In this document: positions 27,375 to 35,327 of the stretch, one piece after another
Layout: each line of letters opens with the position of its first letter
Position numbering within the stretch: position 1 is the first letter of the stretch
Source of the DNA: Rohdeia mirabilis
GTDB taxonomy: Bacteria > Planctomycetota > UBA1135 > GCA-002686595
Assembly: GCA_007750655.1 (NCBI GenBank)
Contig: CP036290.1
Coordinates: forward strand, 248,001-312,000
Direction: 5' to 3'
DNA: 64,000 bases
Position numbers and translations under genes: made by a program
Notes under the pieces: model-generated
Told to the model about the DNA's origin: nothing
Seen by the model: only the letters and a program-made list of their open reading frames with translations
Databases searched by the model: none

Positions 27375-28769
27375 ATGCGCACCCTCGCACTCGGCGCACT
27401 CGCTGCACTCGCTCTCACCGCCGCGCCTCTCCACGCGCAGCACCTCGGCGAGGTGCCGCGCACCGATCCCACCGACTCCGCGCCGCGCGGCGAGGTGCTC
27501 GAGTGGACGACGCCACAGGGCCAGCCGTACTGGTACCGCCTGCCCGAGTCGTCGAGTCGCAAGAAGCCGTCGTTGGTGCTCATGCTGCACGGCACCGGAC
27601 TGAACCACGGCTGGTCCTTCTGGAACTACCCGATCGCGAACGGGACCTTCCGCGGCGACGACATCGTCATCTCGCCCGACGGACTGACGCCGGGCCAGGG
27701 CGAGACGTTCAACTTCGTGCAGGGCACGAAGGACGGGGACCAGATCGTCGGTCTGATCGAGCTGTTCCGCGAGCGCTTCGACGTCGGCAACGTCTACCTC
27801 TACGGCCACAGTCAGGGCGCGTTCTTCTGCTACTGGTTCGCCGGCGAGCACCCCGAGCTCGTGGACGGGATCGTCGCGCACGCGGGCAACGTGCTGGACG
27901 TCAAGCACTCCAAGCTCTCGCGGTCGAAGGTCGCGATCGGGATCCTGCACGCCGACTCCGACCAGGTCGTGCCGGTCGACTGCGCCACGCGCACCGAGGC
28001 GATCTACCGCGAGGAGGGCTACGAGAAGCTCAAGTGTTGGATCGTCGAGGGCATTCGCCCCGAGGCCGGACACTGGCCGCTCCCCACCCACGTCGCGACG
28101 ATGTTCGAGTGGCTCGACGAGGTGTGTACGTCGGACGCGTCGCAGGCGGTCGATGTCGCGCGCTCGGCTCTGCGCCGCAATCCGCCCGACTTCGCCCTGG
28201 CCGCGCGGATCGCCAACGAAGCGCGCGCCACCATCAAGAAGTACAAGGGCGACGACAAGGATCGGGTCGTCGAGCTGCTCGAGCTGGTGGAAGAGGCGTT
28301 GGCGAACAGCGCGGCCAATGCCTGGGCGCAGGCCAGGATCGGCTTCAACGAGCACGAGGAAGGCAAGCAGCCGGGTGTCTACGCCGCGGACGTGCGCTGG
28401 GCGCAGCGGATGTTCGGGCAGGTCGAGAAGTTCCAGGAGGTCGCCAAGCAGCCCGGCCGGCTCTTCGAGAAGCACGACAAGCTGTTCGAGAAGCTCGAGC
28501 GCATCAAGGACAAGGACTCCAAGTCGTACGCGAAGTCGTTGCTCGACGCGCTCGAGGAGGGGTACCTCTCGACGGCCTGGGACGAGGCCCATGCCGCTGC
28601 CGTCGCGCGGTGCGAGGACGGATGGCGCCCGCTGGACGACCTGCCCGAACGGCTCGAGGCGCTCGCCGCCGCGAACGGCACCGAGCCCGTGACGGGCGTG
28701 GTCCTGTTCACGCACATGGGCTTCCAGAACTTCTGCGCCGAGCACCCGCAGCTGCTGGCCGTGGACTGA
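27375..28769 (+). CDS. Exported alpha/beta hydrolase (PHB-depolymerase/esterase-like) with helical C-terminal extension
   Basis: 464 aa. A signal peptide (residues 1-21, ending LHAQ) precedes an alpha/beta-hydrolase domain (about 60-255): oxyanion region LVLMLHGTGLNHGWSF, nucleophile elbow YLYGHSQGAFF (Ser near 140), acid residue in LHADSDQVVP and His in EAGHWPLPTHV. The remaining 200 residues are predicted helical and Lys/Glu-rich (RLFEKHDKLFEKLERIKDK), an unusual extension. It probably hydrolyses an ester outside the cytoplasm; the substrate is unknown. It lies between the two sigma/kinase cassettes, 198 bp upstream of sigma 2. Confidence 0.85.
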   Translation: MRTLALGALAALALTAAPLHAQHLGEVPRTDPTDSAPRGEVLEWTTPQGQPYWYRLPESSSRKKPSLVLMLHGTGLNHGWSFWNYPIANGTFRGDDIVISPDGLTPGQGETFNFVQGTKDGDQIVGLIELFRERFDVGNVYLYGHSQGAFFCYWFAGEHPELVDGIVAHAGNVLDVKHSKLSRSKVAIGILHADSDQVVPVDCATRTEAIYREEGYEKLKCWIVEGIRPEAGHWPLPTHVATMFEWLDEVCTSDASQAVDVARSALRRNPPDFALAARIANEARATIKKYKGDDKDRVVELLELVEEALANSAANAWAQARIGFNEHEEGKQPGVYAADVRWAQRMFGQVEKFQEVAKQPGRLFEKHDKLFEKLERIKDKDSKSYAKSLLDALEEGYLSTAWDEAHAAAVARCEDGWRPLDDLPERLEALAAANGTEPVTGVVLFTHMGFQNFCAEHPQLLAVD

Positions 28770-28966
28770 AGAGCTGTGGAGTGCGCGCCGCGCGACTTCG
28801 GTGGCCGGGGCTGACTCGCCTGGACTTGAACGCTGCGAGCCCCGCACCGAGCGGCCACATCGAACGGCGACACCGCACGTCCATGTGGTACCCATGTACC
28901 CGGGCCCAATCGGACCGCAGGCGCACCTGTCGAACGATCCAGAACATCTCCTCCCACCTTGCGGCC

Positions 28967-29560
28967 GTGACCGGAACACCACTCGACTCCGAGGAGATCC
29001 AACGCGCCGCGGGCGGGGACGACGCGGCCCTGGGGCGACTGCTGCGGGCGGTCGAGCCGGAGCTGCGCGCGTCCGTCACGGTGCAGCCGCTGTGGCGACG
29101 CGAGCTCGACGTGGACGACGTCCTGCAGGTCGCCTACCTCGAAGCCTTCATGCGGATCGGGGCCCTGCGCGAGCGGACGCCGACAGCCTTCCGAGCTTGG
29201 ATGCGTCGCCTCGTGGACTCGAACCTCGTGGACGCGATCCGCGGCCTCGAGCGGGACAAGCGCCCCGACGCGCGGCGCCGCGTGACCCACGTCGGCAAGG
29301 ACGGCTCGGCGCGCACCCTGATGGGCCAACTGATCGGTCCGGGCACGAGCGCGAGCGCCGCCCTGTCGAACCGCGAACAGGTCGAACGGCTCCTGGCCGC
29401 GGTCGGGCGCCTGCCCGCGAGCTACCGCCTCGTGGTCGAGCAGGTGGATCTGGCCGAGCGACGCGTGGCCGAGGTGGCGGCCGAGATGGGGCGCAGTCCA
29501 GGAGCCGTCCATCTGCTGCTGAGCCGTGCTCACGATCGGCTCCGCGAACTCCTCGAGTGA
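28967..29560 (+). CDS. ECF-type sigma-70 family RNA polymerase sigma factor (sigma 2)
   Basis: 197 aa and very similar to sigma 1: the segment VTVQPLWRRELDVDDVLQVA and the following region 2 and region 4 helices differ at few positions. The GTG start at 28967 gives the same length as its paralogue. Region 4 is RLPASYRLVVEQVDLAERRVAEVAAEMGRSPGAVHLLLSRAHDRLRELLE. The most variable parts are the N-terminal dozen residues and the linker (VGKDGSARTLMGQLIGPG). Kinase 4 starts 69 bp downstream. A specific sigma-kinase partnership is inferred from the repeated arrangement. Confidence 0.9.
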   Translation: MTGTPLDSEEIQRAAGGDDAALGRLLRAVEPELRASVTVQPLWRRELDVDDVLQVAYLEAFMRIGALRERTPTAFRAWMRRLVDSNLVDAIRGLERDKRPDARRRVTHVGKDGSARTLMGQLIGPGTSASAALSNREQVERLLAAVGRLPASYRLVVEQVDLAERRVAEVAAEMGRSPGAVHLLLSRAHDRLRELLE

Positions 29561-29629
29561 CTTTCGGGGTGGTTGGCGTGCATCGCGTCCCGCCCCGGCG
29601 TCCACCCTGATGAGCCCCCCCCAGACACC

Positions 29630-32600
29630 ATGACGCACTCAGACCCGCCGAGCCCCGATCCCACGGGCCCCAACAACCCCACCGCAGCCGACCCGATCGC
29701 AGCGGCCCGCCGCGAGGTCGCTGCGGCCGAGCGCAGTTCCGCGATGCCAGCAGGTGAGCGCGCCGGCGACGTGATCGACCGCTACACCCTGATCGAGGAG
29801 GTCGGCGAGGGCGGCATGGGCACGGTCTGGATGGCGGAGCAGTCCGAGCCCGTCGTGCGCCGGGTCGCGCTCAAGATCATCAAGCTGGGCATGGACACGC
29901 GCGAGGTGGTCGTGCGCTTCGAGGCCGAGCGCCAGGCCCTGGCGCTGATGGACCACCCGCACATCGCCAAGGTGCTCGACGGTGGCTCGACCCAGAACGG
30001 CCGCCCGTACTTCGTGATGGAGCTCGTGCACGGCACACCGATCTCGGAGTACTGCGACGCGGCGGGCCTCGGCGTGCGCGCGCGGCTCGAGCTCTTCACT
30101 CAGGTCTGCGACGCGGTCCAGCACGCGCACCAGAAGGGCATCATCCACCGGGACATCAAGCCCTCGAACGTGCTGGTCGCGCTCCAGGACGGCGTCGCGG
30201 TGCCCAAGGTGATCGACTTCGGTATCGCCAAGGCCACCAGCGCCGAGCTGACCCAGAAGACGATGTTCACCGAGGTCGGGCAGATCGTCGGCACGCCGGA
30301 GTACATGGCACCCGAGCAGGCCGGACTCGGTGGCCTCGACATCGACACCCGCGCCGACGTGTACTCGCTCGGCGTGCTGCTCTACGAATTGCTCACCGGG
30401 ACCAAGCCGTTCGACGTGCGCAAGGCGCTCCAGGTCGGCTACGACGAGCTGATGCGTCAGATCCGCGAGGTGGATCCCGAGCGGCCGTCCACGCGCGTCT
30501 CCACCCATGGCGTCTCGGGCGCAAGGACGGCTTCGAACGCCGCGTCCGCGACCGCGCCGACTCGCCACGTCAACGTCGAGTCCCTCTCCAAGCGTCTGCG
30601 CGGAGATCTCGACTGGGTCGTCATGCGGGCCATCGAGAAGGACCGTACGCGTCGCTACGAGACGGCGAGCGGGCTCGGGGCCGATGTGCACCGCTACCTC
30701 GGGCAGGAGCCCGTGGAGGCCGCGCCGCCGAGCGCGATCTATCGCTACAAGAAGTTCGTGCGGCGGCGCAAGAAGACCGTTGCTGCAATCGCGGCGATCG
30801 CCTTCGTCCTGGTGGCGGGCATCGTCGGAACGAGCTACGGGCTGGTGCAGAGCATCGCCTCCGAGAAGCGCGCGACCGAGTCCGAAGGAGTGGCGCAGCG
30901 CGAACTGGCGCGTGCGAACGAGGTCAAGCAGCTGGTGACCGACATGCTCGGCGGCGCGCGCCCGCAGGTGGCGCTCGGCCGCGACGCCACGATCCTGCGC
31001 GAGATCGCCGACGACACCGCGGCGCGCCTCGCGGCGGGCGAGATCGAGGATCCGCTGGTCGCGGCCGAACTGCACGAGGTGCTCGGTCTGACCTATGTGA
31101 GTCTGGATCTTGTCGAGCCGGCCGAGTTCCACTACACGCGCGCCGTGGAGGTCTACTCGCGCGCGTTCGGGACGGAGGCGCCGCGCACGCTGAACGTGCG
31201 ACGACCGCTGGTTGTCATCTTGAACCAGAGCGAGCGGCACGCGGAGGCGATCGTCCAGGGTGAGCGGTTGTTGGACGCGGTGACGCGTGTGCTCGGGCCA
31301 GAGTCCATGGATGCGATCATGCTGCGAGGGCTCATGGGCGCGTCGCACTTCGAGCTCGGCGATCTCGAGCGTGCCGACGAGGTTCTCGGCGCCGAACTGG
31401 AGACCGCGCGTCGCGTGCTTGGTGACGAGGACGTCCAAACGCTCGCCGTGATGCGGAGTTTGGCGGCCCTGCGGACGGTCCAATCGCGCCTTCCCGAAGC
31501 GTTGGCCCTGATCGACGGGGTCATCGAGACGAACGGCCGCAACGCAGAGCCCGACGCCCCGTCATCCATCGACGCGCGGCGAACGAAGTCGAGGCTGTTG
31601 ATGGTCATGTCGCGGCCCGTCGAGGCCGAACCGCTCGCGCGCTCGATCGTGGAGTCGTACACCCGTGTCGTCGGGCCGGACAACGAGAGCACCCTGGTCG
31701 CGCGCAGCGACCTCGCGAACCTGCTCAAGCGGCTCGGCCGCGCGCAGGAAGCCGAGGAGATCGCGCGCGACCTCGTCGCGATCCGCACGCGCACCCGGGG
31801 GGCCGATGATCCTTCGACGCTCCAAAGCCGCTTCATTCTCGCGACGACCGTCTTCGAGCTGGGGGACGCCGAAGGGGCCGTGGAGATGATGGACGCGATC
31901 CTGCCGCTCGCGCGCGAGAACGAGGTCGGCCTGGGCGGAGCGGGCACCTTGAAGATGATCAACTTCACGGCCCTTTTGAAGCGCAGTATTGGTGACATGG
32001 ACGCGTCCGAGCAGCTGCAGGTCGAAGCCGTCGAACGCATGATCGAGATGTTCGGTCTCGAGCAGCGCGATACGCTCGGCGCGATCACCAACCTCGGCTG
32101 GCTCTACCTGCAGACCGGTCGCCCCGAGCAGGCCCTGGCCCAGTTCGAGCAGAGCCTGCCCATCAAGCGCCGCGTCCTCGGTCCCACGCACCAGTTCACC
32201 CGCGTTGCGCTCCAGGGCCTGATCAACGCCAGGACGGCGCTCGGTGATCGGGATGGAGCGCTCGAGGCGGCGCGCGAGATGCGCGCTGTTCACCTCCAGC
32301 TCGTCGAGGAGAGCCCCGGTGATGTCCAGGTCCTGAGCGAGTTGGTGGAGAGCGCGCTCATGTCGCCGTACACGGAATTGCACGACTCCGCTCTGGCCGT
32401 GCGCTATGGCGAGCTTGGCGTTGAACTCACCGAACGCGCGAGCAGCGGGCTCCTGGGGCTCTTGGCGACCGCGTACTTCGTCGAGGGTCGCGCGCAGGAG
32501 GCGTACGACGCGGCGACCGAGTTGCTGGGATTGTTGGAGGAGGGCACGCCCTTCTACCGCCAGGTCGAGGGTGCGCGGGAGACGTACGGTCGCGCGGCGG

Positions 32601-32698
32601 CGGAGCAGGTGGAGAGTGACGCGGGTGCGAGTGGCGAAGACGATGGCGACGACGGTGGCGACGACGGTGGCGAAGATGGCGAACAGGACGATCTGTGA
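29630..32698 (+). CDS. Membrane-anchored Ser/Thr protein kinase with TPR sensor domain and acidic tail (kinase 4)
   Basis: 1022 aa. The N-terminal tail contains IAAARREVAAAERSSAMPAG as in kinase 2. The kinase domain has VGEGGMGTVW near 58, HRDIKPSN near 174, VIDFGIAK and PEYMAPEQAG, with an extra Ala/Thr-rich insert (SGARTASNAASATAPTRH) before the last lobe. A transmembrane helix (about 383-406), a coiled coil and TPR-like repeats follow. The last 30 residues are almost only Asp, Glu and Gly (EDDGDDGGDDGGEDGEQDD), an acidic tail the other kinases lack. The ATG at 29630 lies in a leader shared with kinase 2 (GGCGTCCACCCTG, C-run, CACCATGACGCAC). Confidence 0.92.
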   Translation: MTHSDPPSPDPTGPNNPTAADPIAAARREVAAAERSSAMPAGERAGDVIDRYTLIEEVGEGGMGTVWMAEQSEPVVRRVALKIIKLGMDTREVVVRFEAERQALALMDHPHIAKVLDGGSTQNGRPYFVMELVHGTPISEYCDAAGLGVRARLELFTQVCDAVQHAHQKGIIHRDIKPSNVLVALQDGVAVPKVIDFGIAKATSAELTQKTMFTEVGQIVGTPEYMAPEQAGLGGLDIDTRADVYSLGVLLYELLTGTKPFDVRKALQVGYDELMRQIREVDPERPSTRVSTHGVSGARTASNAASATAPTRHVNVESLSKRLRGDLDWVVMRAIEKDRTRRYETASGLGADVHRYLGQEPVEAAPPSAIYRYKKFVRRRKKTVAAIAAIAFVLVAGIVGTSYGLVQSIASEKRATESEGVAQRELARANEVKQLVTDMLGGARPQVALGRDATILREIADDTAARLAAGEIEDPLVAAELHEVLGLTYVSLDLVEPAEFHYTRAVEVYSRAFGTEAPRTLNVRRPLVVILNQSERHAEAIVQGERLLDAVTRVLGPESMDAIMLRGLMGASHFELGDLERADEVLGAELETARRVLGDEDVQTLAVMRSLAALRTVQSRLPEALALIDGVIETNGRNAEPDAPSSIDARRTKSRLLMVMSRPVEAEPLARSIVESYTRVVGPDNESTLVARSDLANLLKRLGRAQEAEEIARDLVAIRTRTRGADDPSTLQSRFILATTVFELGDAEGAVEMMDAILPLARENEVGLGGAGTLKMINFTALLKRSIGDMDASEQLQVEAVERMIEMFGLEQRDTLGAITNLGWLYLQTGRPEQALAQFEQSLPIKRRVLGPTHQFTRVALQGLINARTALGDRDGALEAAREMRAVHLQLVEESPGDVQVLSELVESALMSPYTELHDSALAVRYGELGVELTERASSGLLGLLATAYFVEGRAQEAYDAATELLGLLEEGTPFYRQVEGARETYGRAAAEQVESDAGASGEDDGDDGGDDGGEDGEQDDL

Positions 32699-32870
32699 GC
32701 TGCGCCCCCATGTGAGGGCGCCCGTCGAGTAGCGCTGGGTTCGGTTCGAGGTGGTCGGCGGCGACGCGAGTGCGTCACCCGATGGCGCAACGAGCGCGCG
32801 ACCGAGAGCTGTTCGCCCGCACCGACGTGCGCGCTTACTCCCGAACCGGGCCGGTCTCCTCTACGAAGCG

Positions 32871-34025
32871 CTACGCCTCCACAAAATCCGGCCAGCGCTT
32901 CATGTAGTTGATGAACGCCTCGCCCAGCGCGTTCTCGCGTAGGTGCTCCGCCGAGTACGGCGGCCGCTGGGGCTCCCACCCCGGCGTGGCGGCGTCCACC
33001 GGCCAGCGCGCGTGCCCGATCGCCGCGCGGCCCAATCCCACCAGGTCGGCGCCCTGCTCCAGCAGCTCGTCCGCCTGCGCCGGCGTCCACACGCCGCCCG
33101 TGGCGATCACCGGCACGTCGGGCCCGACCGCCTCCCGGAACCAAGCGGTCAGCATGCGGTCCGAGTCGGGGTGCGCGGCGGGCGGCTTGAAGCTGTCCCA
33201 GTTCGACACGTGCAGGAAGTCCACGCCGTCGTCGGTGAGCCAGCGCGCCAGCTGCAGCGCGTCGTCGAGCACCACGCCCTGGTCCGGCACCTCCGGCGAC
33301 AGGCGCATGCCCACCAGGAAGTCGTCGGGCACCGCGGCCTTCACCGCCGCCAGCACCTCCCGTGCGAACCGCGCCCGCTTCTCGAGCGTCCCGCCCCACT
33401 CGTCGGTGCGCGTGTTCGTGACGGTGCCGAGGAACTGCGTGATGAGGTAGCCGTGCGCGCCGTGCAGCTCGACGCCCGCGAACCCGGCCTCCGCGCAGCG
33501 ACGAGCGGCGGACGCGAAGGCTGCGATCGTGCGCTCGATGTCCTCGAGCGTCGCCGCGCGCGGCACCTCGAACTTCGGCGCGTCCAGCTCGAACGCGCTC
33601 GCGCTCCACGGCTGCTGGCCGGTGAGTCGCGACGGCGCCCGCACCCCGCCGTGGAAGATCTGCACGAGCGCGAGCGTACCGGCCGCGTCGAGCGCCGAAG
33701 CCAACCGCCTGAGCCCCGGCAGCAGCGCGTCGTCGAACACGCCCAGCTCGCCGTCCCAACCCTGTCCGTCCTGCGCCACGTGCGCCGCGCAGGTGGTCAC
33801 GATTCCGAACGAGCTGCGCGCCACGAGCCACGCGAGTTCGTCGTCGCCGAGCGAGCCGTCCGCGTGGCTCTGCATGTTCGTCATCGCCGCGAGCGCGAGC
33901 CGGTTGGGGAGCGTGCGGCCGGTGCGCGGGAAGCGGAAGGGGGTGAGGACGCGGGGGTGGGGGGTGTGGGGGGAGTGGGCGTGCGGGTCGCAGTGTGTCG
34001 AGTCGCGGTCGTGCGGGTCGGGCAT
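32871..34025 (-). CDS. NADH:flavin oxidoreductase / Old Yellow Enzyme family protein
   Basis: 384 aa. FMN-dependent TIM-barrel ene-reductase (Oxidored_FMN). NRLALAAMTNMQSHADG (near residue 45) is the usual first strand, and VELHGAHGYLITQFL contains the HxxH substrate-binding pair. NTRTDEWGGTLEKRARF and IATGGVWTPAQADELLEQGADLVGLGRA carry the FMN-phosphate loop. No iron-sulfur or second flavin domain is present, so it is the short OYE form. The N-terminal 30 residues are His/Pro-rich and the exact start (ATG at 34025) is tentative. Neighbours give no pathway clue. Confidence 0.9.
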   Translation of the reverse strand: MPDPHDRDSTHCDPHAHSPHTPHPRVLTPFRFPRTGRTLPNRLALAAMTNMQSHADGSLGDDELAWLVARSSFGIVTTCAAHVAQDGQGWDGELGVFDDALLPGLRRLASALDAAGTLALVQIFHGGVRAPSRLTGQQPWSASAFELDAPKFEVPRAATLEDIERTIAAFASAARRCAEAGFAGVELHGAHGYLITQFLGTVTNTRTDEWGGTLEKRARFAREVLAAVKAAVPDDFLVGMRLSPEVPDQGVVLDDALQLARWLTDDGVDFLHVSNWDSFKPPAAHPDSDRMLTAWFREAVGPDVPVIATGGVWTPAQADELLEQGADLVGLGRAAIGHARWPVDAATPGWEPQRPPYSAEHLRENALGEAFINYMKRWPDFVEA

Positions 34026-34309
34026 GGCGGGGAGTGTAGGCGGGCGACGCGGTCGGACCTCGGCGGCGCTCGTCCGATGCGCGTGTTCGTGGCCGCCGCC
34101 CGTGGAGTTCGCCCGCGGGTGGAGCCCTGTCGCGGCGCGAACGGCGAGCTCGGCGTTCCCGTCTCTGATGGAGCGCTCTGCCAGCGCGTGCCCGGCCTCG
34201 ATCGTCGGTGGCGAGCGCGCGCCCGCTAGGCTGGGAGCGAGCTGCACCCGTGCATCGGCCCACGCGCCCGTTGCAGCGGTGCGGCACCACGAGCGACACG
34301 CAGCGAGCG

Positions 34310-35005
34310 ATGCGCGAGACCGACCTCTACGACCCGATCAAGCGCTACCTCGAGGGGCAGGGCTATGAGGTGAAGGCCGAGGTGCAGGGTTGTGACGTGG
34401 TCGCCCAGCGTGCCGACGAGCCGCCGGTCATCGTCGAGCTCAAGCTGGCGATGAACCTGGACCTCGTGCTGCAGGGCATCGATCGCCAAAAGGTGAGCGA
34501 CGCGGTGTACGTGGCGGTTCCCGACGACCGCGCGAGCACGGGTCGCACGCTCTTGCGGCGCGCACAGAAGGACGTGGTGCGGCTGTGCAAGTTGCTGGGT
34601 CTGGGGCTGATCGTGGTGCGGTTCCGAGCGCGGTCGGTCGTGGTCGATGTGCTCGTCGATCCGGCGCCGTACGTGGCGAGGAAGTCGCCCAAGAAGCAGC
34701 GGAGACTGCTCGCGGAGTTCGAGGCCATGCGCGGCGACCACAACGTGGGTGGGTCGCGAGGGGCGCGGGTCACCGGGTATCGGCAGGACGCGCTTGCCTG
34801 TGCGCTGCACCTACGCGAGCACGGGCCCGGCAGGCCGGCGCAGGTGCGTGACGCCGCCGGTGTGTCACGGGCCCAGCGCATCCTCTACGACAACCACTAC
34901 GGCTGGTTCGAGCGGCTGGGGCCGGGGCGGTACGGGGTGACGGACGCGGGAGGGCAGGCGCTCGAGGAGTACAAGGCCGTGGTGGAGGCGTTGCGGGTGG
35001 GGTGA
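34310..35005 (+). CDS. DUF2161 putative PD-(D/E)XK-type phosphodiesterase
   Basis: 231 aa. The N-terminal half has a restriction-endonuclease-like core: YDPIKRYLEGQGYEVKAEV, then D29 in GCDVVA, and E43/K45 in VIVELKLAMN, the D...ExK arrangement. It continues with IDRQKVSDAVYVAVP. The C-terminal part (about 165-231) resembles a winged helix (DAAGVSRAQRILYDNHYGWFERLGPGRYGVTDAG). The family is widespread in bacteria, without a proven role. The ATG at 34310 gives MRETDLYDPIKRYL; the frame is open further upstream without family resemblance. It is the last gene before tRNA-Arg and the defence island. Confidence 0.82.
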   Translation: MRETDLYDPIKRYLEGQGYEVKAEVQGCDVVAQRADEPPVIVELKLAMNLDLVLQGIDRQKVSDAVYVAVPDDRASTGRTLLRRAQKDVVRLCKLLGLGLIVVRFRARSVVVDVLVDPAPYVARKSPKKQRRLLAEFEAMRGDHNVGGSRGARVTGYRQDALACALHLREHGPGRPAQVRDAAGVSRAQRILYDNHYGWFERLGPGRYGVTDAGGQALEEYKAVVEALRVG

Positions 35006-35152
35006 GGGCTGGCGAGTGGCGACGACGGCGGCGGCGCTGCTCCGGGGGGAGCGAGGCGTCGCCCGTCCGCCTGCCGGGCGCGGGCGCATGACCAGGACTT
35101 CCCCTCTGCGCGTGTGCGGCGCCGCGCCCGGGCCGGTACCCTGGCCTCCTCA

Positions 35153-35229
35153 GCGCCCGTAGCTCAGCTGGATAGAGCACCGCTTTCCTAAAGCGGGGGT
35201 CCCAGGTTCGAGTCCTGGCGGGTGCGCCA
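35153..35229 (+). tRNA. tRNA-Arg (anticodon CCU)
   Basis: 77 nt with encoded CCA. The acceptor stem GCGCCCG/CGGGTGC has one G-U pair, the D arm is AGCTCAGCTGGATAGAGC, and the anticodon loop TTCCTAA sits on stem CCGCT/AGCGG. The T arm is CCTGG-ATTCGAG-type (CAGGTTCGAGTCCTG). Anticodon CCT reads AGG. The defence operon starts 99 bp downstream, a typical integration point for islands, though I found no second copy of the tRNA 3' end in the window. Confidence 0.97.
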
Positions 35230-35327
35230 TGAACCTTCTCTTGCTCACCCTGCACCACAGCAACTGCGGATGTGAATGCTCCGCTCTGTGTCTTCTGTTC
35301 CGAGACTGACGCGGGGCGCCCTCACTC

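Noticed and set aside
35180..35229. Attachment-site duplication of the tRNA-Arg 3' end
   Set aside because: I looked for a second copy near 49.7, 52.5, 56.8 and 60.5 kb and saw none.
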